Positions 16,253-23,864 of a DNA stretch of 64,000 nucleotides are shown piece by piece. The position numbers were made by a program, and so were the translations under genes. The DNA is from Planctomycetota bacterium. Lineage in GTDB: Bacteria; Planctomycetota; Phycisphaerae; Phycisphaerales; UBA1924. Position 1 is the first letter of the stretch, and every line of letters starts with the position of its first letter. Location: the NCBI GenBank assembly GCA_963204725.1, contig CAUJHH010000072.1, forward strand, positions 81,655 to 145,654. Direction: 5' to 3'. The notes below the pieces were generated by a model that saw only the letters and a program-made list of their open reading frames with translations, was not told the origin of the DNA and searched no databases.

Positions 16253-16268
16253 GCGCGTGTGTTCCTTC

Positions 16269-16838
16269 TCAGGTCTCGACTGCGCTGTCATTGGTCGCGG
16301 CGAGGCGTTTCAGGAGGGGGTGCTTGGCGACCTTCTTCTGGCGGAGCATCTCGACCACGAGAGGGGGGACCATGGATGCAAGGGGCGTCAGGTCGCGGCC
16401 CATGGCGGCGATCTGCTTGATGAGACTTGATGAGGTGTAGGCGAAGGTCTGGCCGGCGACGACGAATGCCGTCTCGAGACCGGCGACCTCGCGGTTCGTG
16501 ACGGCCTGCTGGACCTCGTACTGAAGGTCGGAGAGGTTGCGGACGCCTCGGAGGAGGGCGGTGGCACCGACCTCTCGGGCGAAGTCGACGGTCAGGCCGC
16601 TGAAGGCCTTGACACGGACGGGCGCGGCATCGGGCTCGGAGGCGACCATCTCGGTGAGGAGGCGTTCGACCATGTCGACGCGCTCGTCGGCGTTGAAAAG
16701 GGAGTCCTTGCCGGGGTTGCGACCGACGGCGACGACGAGTTCGTCGAAGAGACGCCTGCCACGGCGGATGACGTCGAGGTGCCCGTAGGTGACGGGGTCG
16801 AAAGAGCCGGGGAAGACGACGAGGTGCTTCGAGGGCAT
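16269..16838 (-). CDS. coaD: Phosphopantetheine adenylyltransferase
   Basis: Transfers AMP from ATP to 4'-phosphopantetheine to make dephospho-CoA, the fourth step of CoA synthesis. The nucleotidyltransferase motif is at the N-terminus (VVFPGSFDPVTYGHLDVIRR, with TxGH), LLRGVRNLSDLQYE is the substrate-site motif, and YTSSSLIKQIA is the C-terminal phosphate-binding motif. At 189 aa it is about 25 residues longer than E. coli CoaD, at the C-terminus (LKRLAATNDSAVET). The ATG at 16838 gives MPSKHLVVFPGSF; a GTG at 16844 is in the same frame. It is divergent from the HIT gene, with 51 bases between starts. Confidence 0.96.
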   Translation of the reverse strand: MPSKHLVVFPGSFDPVTYGHLDVIRRGRRLFDELVVAVGRNPGKDSLFNADERVDMVERLLTEMVASEPDAAPVRVKAFSGLTVDFAREVGATALLRGVRNLSDLQYEVQQAVTNREVAGLETAFVVAGQTFAYTSSSLIKQIAAMGRDLTPLASMVPPLVVEMLRQKKVAKHPLLKRLAATNDSAVET

Positions 16839-16889
16839 GGGCACATGGTAGTGGCCAGGGAGCCCCCTCCGCCGTTAGGATGGAGACGG

Positions 16890-17462
16890 ATGTCCCACCC
16901 ACCCACAGACCCTTCCATGGGGCCCTCGGCCCTATCCGCGCCGTGGCGATTGGATTATCTCCAGCGGTTGGACCAGGAAGAGAAGCAGGGAAGGGTGCCG
17001 CAGCCGGGAAGCGGGAGCTTTCTGCTCGACTATTGGCTGGCTCCCGATCTGGACATTCAGAACCACGTGATCGTGCGGACGGGGGAGGGGATGATCCTTT
17101 TGAACGCGTATCCGTACGCGGCGGGGCATCTGCTGGTGGCTCTTGGCGATCCGCGACCGTCGTTGCTGGACTATTCGGCGGAGCAGCGTCGGACGCTTTG
17201 GGAGCTGGTGGTCGGGGCGACGGCTCTTGTGGAGCGGACGCTGGAACCTCAGGGGATCAACACGGGTATCAACCAGGGCCGGGCCGCGGGGGCCGGCATT
17301 CCGCAGCATCTGCATGTCCATCTTGTGCCGCGGTGGGGGGGCGATACGAACTTCATCACGACGGTGGGGCAGGTGCGGGTGATTCCGGCGTCGCTTGACG
17401 CGATGGCGGCCCGGTATCGCGCGGTGTGGGAGCAGATGTCTTTGAACGGCTTTGCGATCTGA
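16890..17462 (+). CDS. HIT family hydrolase/phosphorylase
   Basis: Nucleotide-binding enzyme of the histidine triad superfamily, 190 aa. The catalytic motif HLHVHLVPRW (H-phi-H-phi-H-phi-phi) is near residue 143, and FLLDYWLAPDLDIQNHVIVR with MILLNAYPYAAGHLLVAL forms the N-terminal half of the fold. The spacing resembles the branch that includes Ap4A phosphorylases and bacterial HIT proteins with an N-terminal extension (GINTGINQGRAAGAGIPQHL before the triad). The start ATG 16890 has GGAG 5 bases upstream. The substrate is unknown. The metalloprotease gene follows 38 bases later. Confidence 0.92.
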   Translation: MSHPPTDPSMGPSALSAPWRLDYLQRLDQEEKQGRVPQPGSGSFLLDYWLAPDLDIQNHVIVRTGEGMILLNAYPYAAGHLLVALGDPRPSLLDYSAEQRRTLWELVVGATALVERTLEPQGINTGINQGRAAGAGIPQHLHVHLVPRWGGDTNFITTVGQVRVIPASLDAMAARYRAVWEQMSLNGFAI

Positions 17463-17500
17463 GATTGCGGCACGAACCCTCCAAACTTCGGAGTCTTTGC

Positions 17501-20269
17501 ATGCGTCGATCAAGATACGTTGCACTTCTTGCCGGGCTCGCACTTGCGGCACCGGCGTTCGCGCAGAACGACGGCGAGAAGAAGGACAAACCGGACTTCC
17601 CGCCGTTTGCGCAGGTGGCGAAGGACTTCAAGAAGGTCGCGCCGCCCCCCGGGGTGGAGCCGTACATGACGGTGTGGACCCGCGAGAAGGACGGGCAGAT
17701 GCTCGCGGAGTTGAACAACTGGTCGGACAACCAGCGGTGCTACATCGCGCCGACGGTCGCGTCGGGGGATCCCGAGGCGGGGGTGCTCCCGATCTATACA
17801 CGCTGGGGGATGCCGGGCGATCGATATGTGTACTGGCGTCAGTACGACAAGCAGCTCGCGCTGGTTGAGCCGCAGCTCGAGATTCGCTCGACGGGCGACG
17901 ATGAGTCCAAGTCGGCGGTGGCGCGTTCCTATACCGATCGCGTGTTGTTCACGGTCCCGATCGTGGCGATGGGGCCGGGTGGGAATCCGGTGATCGATCT
18001 GGATGCGTTCCTGCTGGGGAACGCGCGCACGTTTTTCGGCGCGTTCGTCAACGGGGCGAGGACCGATCTCGCGACGATCAAGAGCGTCAAGACGTTCGAG
18101 AACAACGCGGAGATCGCGGTCGAGCTGCCGGTGATCGGTGGGCGGATCGCGACGCTGCACTACTCGATGAGCACGTTTGCTGAGAATCCGGACTACACGC
18201 CTCGCGAGGCGGATCGTCGGGTGGGGTTCTTCTATTCGGTGTACTCGGATCTCTCGAAGAACCAGGCCGATTCTGAGGTTGTGCGCCTCGTGAACCGGTG
18301 GCACCTTGAGAAGGCGGATCCCAAGCTGAAGATGAGCCCTCCGAAGCGCCCGATCGTGTTCTACATCGAACACACGACGCCGATCCGGTACCGGCGCTGG
18401 GTGCGTGAGGGTCTGCTTGCTTGGAACAAGGCGTTCGAGCAGGTGGGGATCGTCGATGCGATCCAGGTGTACCAGCAGGATGCCTCGACCGGCGCGCACA
18501 TGGACAAGGATCCGGAGGATGTGAACTACAACTTCATCCGGTGGACGAACGCACGGATCGGGTACGCGATCGGGCCGTGCCGCGTGGTGCCGGAGACGGG
18601 CGAGATCCGCGACGCGGACATCGTGATGGATGAGGGGTTCATCTCGGGCTGGGTTCGGGAGTGGAAGGACATGGTGCCGGAGGCGGCGCTCGCGGGGATG
18701 GACAAGGATGCGATCGATTGGATCGAGGCGAATCCGGAGTGGGATCCTCGCGTCGCGCTGACGCGGGCGGGGTTTGGTCCTGCGGACGCGTCGAGAGGGA
18801 CCGCGGCGCGGATCGCGATGACCGGTTCGGCCTATCCGACGGAGCTTGGCCTGGCTCCGGAAGAGGTCTCCGAGCTCTCCAAGGTGAGCGGGATGCAGCA
18901 CCGATTCTGCGCGTGCGCGAAGGGGAAGACGATGTCGGTCGCGCTGGCGCGACTGGCGAACAACCTCGGGATGCTGGCGCTCGATGATGATGAAGCCGAC
19001 GACGACGCCACCGAGGGCGAGGAGGCCGACGGGATGCTCGATGGCGTGCCGGAGGAGTACATCGGGCCGCTCGTGCGCGATGTGATCATGCACGAGGTCG
19101 GGCACACGCTCGGGCTGATGCACAATTATCGCGCGTCGAGCATCTACTCGCTTGATCAGATCAACTCGCCGGAGTGGAAGGCGAGCGGCAAGCAGATCTC
19201 CGGCTCGGTGATGGATTATCACCCAACGAATCTGGTGTACGGCCCGGATGATTTCCGTGGCAACTACGGCATGACGGACATCGGAGCGTACGACAAGTGG
19301 GCCATCCAGTGGGGGTACACGTTCGATGACACGGCGCCGATCGCCAGGCGCGGGAGCGAGCCGGAGCTGGCATTCACGGCCGACGAGGGGGCGGGTGGGC
19401 CCGATCCACGGACACGCACATGGGACCTTGGTGATGACCCATTCCTCTGGGCGCAGCGGAACGTGGAGCTCGCGGCACGGCTTCGTGCCAAGCTGCTGGA
19501 TCGCGCCGTCAAGGAGGGCCAGTCGTGGCAACGACTGCGGGAGGGCTTCCAGATGGTGCTCTGGCAGCACTTCAGCGGGGTGTGGAACGCGACGGGCCAG
19601 ATCGGCGGCGTGCACATCTCGAGGGCCAGAAGAGGCGATCCCGGCGACGAGATGCCCAACGTGCCCGTGGCGGCGGCGGATCAGCGGAAGGCGCTCAAGT
19701 TTGTGCTTGAGAATGGACTCCGCGACGCGTCGATCGGTCTGACGCCCGAGTTCCTGGCGAGGATGGGTGCGGACGAGTGGTGGGAGGATTGGGGCTCGTC
19801 GCCCGACTATCCGGCGGTTGACACGATCGTCGGGATGCAGACCTCCACGCTGACACGCCTGATGAGCCCGACGCTGTTCCGACGTGTGATGGACAACGAG
19901 GCGCGGGTCCCGGCCGGCCAGGATGCGATCACCGTGCCCGAGGTGTTGGCCGCGATTCGCGCGGAGATCTGGAGCGAGCTGGCGAGTCCGTCGAGCGCGC
20001 GATCGACTGCGCGAGAGCCGCTGGTCTCTGCCTCACGACGTGCGCTGCAGCGCGAGCATGTCTCGCGGCTGATCTCGCTGGCGACAGGACGCACATGGGG
20101 CGGGGCGAGCGGTCGCACGATGGCGACGCTTGCCAGCGAGGAACTGCGTGCGGTTCAGGAACTGGTGAACAAGGCGCCGAATGGTGATCCATACACCAAG
20201 GCGCACCTTGCGGATGCGAAGGAGCGGATCAAGCGGGCTCTCGAGGCGTCTTATATCCGGGCCGACTGA
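17501..20269 (+). CDS. Large exported zinc metalloprotease (DUF4953/DUF5117 type)
   Basis: Secreted or periplasmic protein of 922 aa with a signal peptide (YVALLAGLALAAPAFA). The zinc site is HEVGHTLGLMHN, with ligands H531, H535 and H541 and catalytic E532: the extended HExxHxxGxxH motif of metzincin-like proteases. The upstream segment (AELNNWSDNQRCYIAPTVAS to RADLATIKSVKTF-like residues) and the long C-terminal helical part are typical of planctomycete and Bacteroidetes proteins annotated as zinc-dependent metalloprotease with DUF5117 and DUF4953. An acidic insert (DDDEADDDATEGEEADG) precedes the active site. The start at 17501 has GGAG 8 bases upstream. It ends at a terminator at 20330. 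Substrates are unknown. Confidence 0.9.
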   Translation: MRRSRYVALLAGLALAAPAFAQNDGEKKDKPDFPPFAQVAKDFKKVAPPPGVEPYMTVWTREKDGQMLAELNNWSDNQRCYIAPTVASGDPEAGVLPIYTRWGMPGDRYVYWRQYDKQLALVEPQLEIRSTGDDESKSAVARSYTDRVLFTVPIVAMGPGGNPVIDLDAFLLGNARTFFGAFVNGARTDLATIKSVKTFENNAEIAVELPVIGGRIATLHYSMSTFAENPDYTPREADRRVGFFYSVYSDLSKNQADSEVVRLVNRWHLEKADPKLKMSPPKRPIVFYIEHTTPIRYRRWVREGLLAWNKAFEQVGIVDAIQVYQQDASTGAHMDKDPEDVNYNFIRWTNARIGYAIGPCRVVPETGEIRDADIVMDEGFISGWVREWKDMVPEAALAGMDKDAIDWIEANPEWDPRVALTRAGFGPADASRGTAARIAMTGSAYPTELGLAPEEVSELSKVSGMQHRFCACAKGKTMSVALARLANNLGMLALDDDEADDDATEGEEADGMLDGVPEEYIGPLVRDVIMHEVGHTLGLMHNYRASSIYSLDQINSPEWKASGKQISGSVMDYHPTNLVYGPDDFRGNYGMTDIGAYDKWAIQWGYTFDDTAPIARRGSEPELAFTADEGAGGPDPRTRTWDLGDDPFLWAQRNVELAARLRAKLLDRAVKEGQSWQRLREGFQMVLWQHFSGVWNATGQIGGVHISRARRGDPGDEMPNVPVAAADQRKALKFVLENGLRDASIGLTPEFLARMGADEWWEDWGSSPDYPAVDTIVGMQTSTLTRLMSPTLFRRVMDNEARVPAGQDAITVPEVLAAIRAEIWSELASPSSARSTAREPLVSASRRALQREHVSRLISLATGRTWGGASGRTMATLASEELRAVQELVNKAPNGDPYTKAHLADAKERIKRALEASYIRAD

Positions 20270-20329
20270 GCGGCGGTGTGGACGCGTGGAGCCGCAGTGG
20301 CGGCTCGGCGATCAAGTGTGAACAAGCCG

Positions 20330-20358
20330 AGGGGCCTCCCACACCGGGAGGCCCCTTT
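20330..20358 (+). terminator. Intrinsic terminator after the metalloprotease
   Basis: A perfect 11-bp stem (20330-20340 and 20346-20356) with a 5-base loop is followed by TTTCATTTGTTTG. It lies about 60 bases after the stop and between convergent genes, so it may serve both. Confidence 0.85.
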
Positions 20359-20400
20359 CATTTGTTTGTCTGGCGCTGGTGCATTCGCGGGCGAGGAGCG

Positions 20401-21015
20401 TCAGCGGGTCTCGGTGCTCACGAGCACGTAGGGCTCGTCGTCGTGATCGTCGGGCCATGCATCGAGCGCGAGCCAGGAGAACTCGTTGAGGGAATCGGCA
20501 TCGGGCGGATACTCGAACCCGATCGAGAGGAGCGCGGGCTGAGCGGTCTCGGAGACCTCTTCCTCTTCTTCATCATCGAAAGCGTGGAGTTCGGGCGCGT
20601 CGGGGACGTGGATGTCGCCGCTCTCGTCGCGCCATTCTTCGGAGAAGACCACGAGCCAATCGCCTTTGACTCCGCACGGGCGGGCGAGAACAAGGACGGC
20701 GTCCTGTCCTTCGGCTTCGGGATCATCATCGTCTTCCTCGTCACCGGCGAAGAACGTCACGACATCGAGGCGATCGTGTCCGTTGATCACGATGTCGAAG
20801 ACGGTGTAGGTCGGCTCGCCGTGCCCGCAGAAGGTGCCCTGCACAAGCACCTTTGAGGCGAGCGTCGACGCGGGCTCCCTGGTGAACCCGGTGAGGAAGG
20901 GCGGGGGTTCCGCGCGGGCGATGGGCTTCCGGTTCTTGGCATTGACGCGTGAAAGCGGCGCATTCTCGCCGACCTCGAGAAACTCATGGTCTCCGATCCT
21001 GAATCCCTTGGACAT
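20401..21015 (-). CDS. Acidic protein of unknown function
   Basis: I do not recognise this 204-aa protein. It has no signal peptide or membrane segment. It is strongly acidic, with clusters such as AGDEEDDDDPEAEG and AFDDEEEEEVSE, and ends WPDDHDDEPYVLVSTETR. The N-terminus (MSKGFRIGDHEFLEVGENAP) is followed by a beta-rich region (VFDIVINGHDRLDVVTFFAG; DAVLVLARPCGVKGDWLVVF). The start at 21015 is well supported: AAGGAGG lies about 6 bases upstream. It is divergent from the YihY gene, with 118 bases between starts. Confidence 0.8.
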   Translation of the reverse strand: MSKGFRIGDHEFLEVGENAPLSRVNAKNRKPIARAEPPPFLTGFTREPASTLASKVLVQGTFCGHGEPTYTVFDIVINGHDRLDVVTFFAGDEEDDDDPEAEGQDAVLVLARPCGVKGDWLVVFSEEWRDESGDIHVPDAPELHAFDDEEEEEVSETAQPALLSIGFEYPPDADSLNEFSWLALDAWPDDHDDEPYVLVSTETR

Positions 21016-21133
21016 GCAATCCTCCTTGCTGGGTCGCGGGGGCGCCGGACGCGTTGGCGCGCATCCACCTATCGTTGCCCTGTGACGCGGGTCGGGCGCG
21101 GCCGGGCCAGGAGAGGGGCGCAACTTCAGATCC

Positions 21134-22168
21134 ATGGGTATTCGGAGCACGTACAACCTGGTTCGAGCCGTGGTCCGGGGCTTCAACGAGCATGATGTCA
21201 TGTCGCTGGCAGCGGCGGTCGCGTTCTACACGCTGCTGTCGTTTGCGCCTCTGGTGCTGCTCCTGGTCACGATCGGGAGCCTGGTGGGCGAGGTTGCCAA
21301 GAGCGACATGGTCAAGCGGTTCTACGAGCAGCTTGGCCCTCAGGCGGCGCAGGTCGGAGAGTCCGTGATCCGTCAGGCCGAGTTGGCGGGCCCGCCCCAG
21401 GAGACGTGGCGCTGGATCGTGAGCGTCTCGATGTTGCTGGTTTCGGCGAGCCTGGTGTTCAACCAGTTGCAGAAGTCGCTGAATCGGATCTGGGGGATGC
21501 GGGCGTCGCCACGCACGGGCCTGTTCGCGTGGGTGTGGAAGCGGATGCTGTCGATGGGGATGATCTTCGCGATCATGTTCATTCTGCTCGTGGCGACGGT
21601 TGTCTCGACGGTGATCGAGACGGTGTTGCCTCGCTCAAGTGAGATCACGGGGCGCATCAGCGTGGGGTTCGTCTCGCTGCTCGTCAGTTCGCTGCTGTTC
21701 GCGTCGATATTCAAGGTGCTGCCGGACGCTCGCATCGCGTGGCGCGAGGTGTGGCTGGGCGCGTTCACGACCGCGCTGCTGTTCTCGGGTGGCAAGGCGG
21801 TCGTGTCTCTGTATCTGGAGCACGGCGGTGTTCAGAAGAGCTACGGCCAGGCCGCGGGCGCACTGATCGCGCTGATCGTCTGGGTGTACTACTCGTGCAT
21901 CATTATGTTCGTCGGGGCGGAGATCACCGCGCAGTATGACCAGCAGCGGGCTGCGAGGCGGCGGGCCAGAGAGGCGCAGGCGATCGCCGCGACGGCCTCG
22001 CGGGTTGCCAGCCAAGCGGCGGAAGAGGCCGTGAAGGCGGACGAGCGAGCGAAGAAGCCCAAGACGAGCGATGCAGCCGTGTCCGCTGGTTTCGCGCATC
22101 GCGCGGAGCCGCCCGCCGAATCACCAGAGGGTCAGGGCGTCGCGGCAGACAGCCCGCGCAGCGCGTGA
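21134..22168 (+). CDS. YihY/BrkB family inner membrane protein
   Basis: Integral membrane protein, 344 aa, of the YihY (UPF0761) family, sometimes misnamed RNase BN. Family signature segments are present: SLAAAVAFYTLLSFAPLVLL, then SLVFNQLQKSLNRIWG, GKAVVSLYLEHGGVQKSYGQ and AAGALIALIVWVYYSCIIMF. About six membrane helices are visible. The C-terminal 75 residues are cytoplasmic, rich in Ala, Arg, Lys and Glu, probably helical and longer than in E. coli YihY. Its molecular role is not established. Confidence 0.92.
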   Translation: MGIRSTYNLVRAVVRGFNEHDVMSLAAAVAFYTLLSFAPLVLLLVTIGSLVGEVAKSDMVKRFYEQLGPQAAQVGESVIRQAELAGPPQETWRWIVSVSMLLVSASLVFNQLQKSLNRIWGMRASPRTGLFAWVWKRMLSMGMIFAIMFILLVATVVSTVIETVLPRSSEITGRISVGFVSLLVSSLLFASIFKVLPDARIAWREVWLGAFTTALLFSGGKAVVSLYLEHGGVQKSYGQAAGALIALIVWVYYSCIIMFVGAEITAQYDQQRAARRRAREAQAIAATASRVASQAAEEAVKADERAKKPKTSDAAVSAGFAHRAEPPAESPEGQGVAADSPRSA

Positions 22169-22205
22169 GTGGTTCGCGGTTTGGCAGGCGGACGCGGGGG
22201 AGTTG

Positions 22206-22712
22206 CTAGCGGCCTGTTTTCTGCACGTCGATGATTTCTGCGGGATCGAGGATCACTCGATACTCCGGGAATGGGCCGGACACCACTCGATCGACGATGC
22301 TGATCCGGCCTCGGACGGTCGCGACATCGCCTCGCCTGAGTTCCACGTTCGGATCGGGGAGGGTGGCCCTGACCCAGTAGCCGTTGCCGATGATCGCGGT
22401 GTGCGTCTGGTACATGTCGACGAGCAGCTCTCCCTGGTAACGATTGGTCGCCATGACCTCCATCGACCACCCCGGGCCACCAATCCAGGTATCTGAGTAG
22501 AGGTCCGGGGCGGCATCGCGTCCTGTAGATTCCGCGATTACGCGATGGGCAGCGAGATCGGTGCGGATGTGAGCATGCTCGGGTGGTGACGCATCTCGCG
22601 GTATCAGCACGGTGGTGCCACCACTCTTCTTCGAATCCACGATACCGTAGCCGATCATTCCGAGCAGACCGAAACCGAGCACGATGAGCACTTGCTTTGT
22701 TGGCGCAGCCAT
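22206..22712 (-). CDS. Membrane-anchored small protein, possibly OB-fold
   Basis: I do not recognise a named family. It is 168 aa with one N-terminal hydrophobic segment (VLIVLGFGLLGMIGYGIV) and a periplasmic or cytoplasmic beta-rich domain. The last 60 residues (WVRATLPDPNVELRRGDVAT, then VRGRISIVDRV and YRVILDPAEIIDV) read like an OB-fold strand pattern similar to the tRNA_anti-like / DUF4131-like nucleic acid or ligand binding folds, but this is only a guess. The start at 22712 has GGAGG 8 bases upstream. It is convergent with YihY. Confidence 0.75.
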   Translation of the reverse strand: MAAPTKQVLIVLGFGLLGMIGYGIVDSKKSGGTTVLIPRDASPPEHAHIRTDLAAHRVIAESTGRDAAPDLYSDTWIGGPGWSMEVMATNRYQGELLVDMYQTHTAIIGNGYWVRATLPDPNVELRRGDVATVRGRISIVDRVVSGPFPEYRVILDPAEIIDVQKTGR

Positions 22713-22806
22713 ATCAGTACCTCCATGCGTCCGAGCAAAGGACGCGTACAGAGGAGCATATAAAGAGTCGTGTGCGCGCACAAGTTGTCGAGCGTGCCCG
22801 GACGCG

Positions 22807-23766
22807 TCAAGAACCCTCGAGGTCGTCCAGTGTCATTGGCCAGTCGCTGCGGAGCAAGCGGGAGAGCGAGCGGTCCGCGAGGATGCGGCGCTCTGTCTGA
22901 CATGACGGGCAGTAGTTGCACTCGCGTTCGGCGTAGACGATGCGCTGGATCGGGGCGCTGCAGGACGGGCAGGGCTTTCCGAACTTTCCATGGACAGCGA
23001 AATCCGGCCGGAACGCCGTGATTTCGCCGGGTCCGGGGAATCGACCGGGGTGGCGAGTTCCGGCCGCGTCGAGCAGACCGAAGTCCTGCCGGAGGCGATC
23101 GGTCCAGCCACGGAGCACTTCAAGACCTGCGCTGCGCAGTCCGTCGATCGCGGCGTGGTCCAGTGATCGGGTTTGCTTGAAAGGGGAGAGGCGTGCGGCG
23201 TGCAGGATCTCGTCCGAGTAAGCGTTGCCGATGCCGTCGAAGATGCGGGGGTCGGTCAGTGCTCGCTTGAGGGTGCGGTTCTCCTGCGTCAACGAAGCCG
23301 CGAACTCGACGGGCGTACAGGTGAGGACGTCGACGCCTCCTGCGTGCAGCGAGCGGAGCGACTCTCGGGTTCGCACGAGGTGGAGCGATGCACGTTTCTT
23401 GGTTCCCACCTCGGTCAGCGTCAGTACGCTGCGATCGAAGACCAGTCTTGCCTGTTCGATCCTGGTTCCTGCGGTGCGATGGATCGCCGGCCGCGAATTG
23501 GCCGAGCCGGGTTCGGTGTCTGACCAGCGGAGTCGTCCGGCGATCATGAGATGGATGACAAGGAACAGGTCCTGCTCCATCACGAGCACGATCCGCTTTC
23601 CCAGGCGTTCAACGCCGAGGCACTGGCGCCCCTCCACGGCGTCGAGGGGCGGATCGACCGTGCGGACGAGGAACGGGCTTCGGACGAGCAAAGCCCGGAT
23701 CGTGTGGCCCACGACGCGGTGGGCGAGCGACTCGGCGTACACGGTCACGTCGGGCAGTTCTGGCAC
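22807..23766 (-). CDS. Formamidopyrimidine-DNA glycosylase family (Fpg/Nei)
   Basis: Base-excision DNA repair enzyme, 319 aa, that removes oxidised bases and cleaves the abasic site. The start gives (M)PELPDVTVY, where Pro after the removed Met is the catalytic nucleophile; the codon is GTG at 23766. The helix-two-turn-helix region is seen in DPRIFDGIGNAYSDEILHAA followed by RLSPF. The C-terminal zinc finger has four Cys (CPSCSAPIQRI onward, then CNYCPSCQ; CxxC-x16-CxxC). The usual C-terminal end is followed by about 25 extra residues. Whether it prefers 8-oxoguanine (Fpg) or pyrimidines (Nei) cannot be decided here. It is divergent from the M16 peptidase, with 98 bases between starts. Confidence 0.93.
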   Translation of the reverse strand: MPELPDVTVYAESLAHRVVGHTIRALLVRSPFLVRTVDPPLDAVEGRQCLGVERLGKRIVLVMEQDLFLVIHLMIAGRLRWSDTEPGSANSRPAIHRTAGTRIEQARLVFDRSVLTLTEVGTKKRASLHLVRTRESLRSLHAGGVDVLTCTPVEFAASLTQENRTLKRALTDPRIFDGIGNAYSDEILHAARLSPFKQTRSLDHAAIDGLRSAGLEVLRGWTDRLRQDFGLLDAAGTRHPGRFPGPGEITAFRPDFAVHGKFGKPCPSCSAPIQRIVYAERECNYCPSCQTERRILADRSLSRLLRSDWPMTLDDLEGS

Positions 23767-23864
23767 GCGCCCAGCGTACCTTGAGGAGTCGCCACTTGGG
23801 CACCTCGAGTCGGTACACTCGTCTTCCCTGCGGCGCCCGTGGCCGCCCATTCCGGAGGCCACCC

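Noticed and set aside
17510..19615. 701-codon minus-strand open frame opposite the metalloprotease
   Set aside because: Same compositional shadow; the plus-strand protein has a signal peptide and the extended zinc motif.
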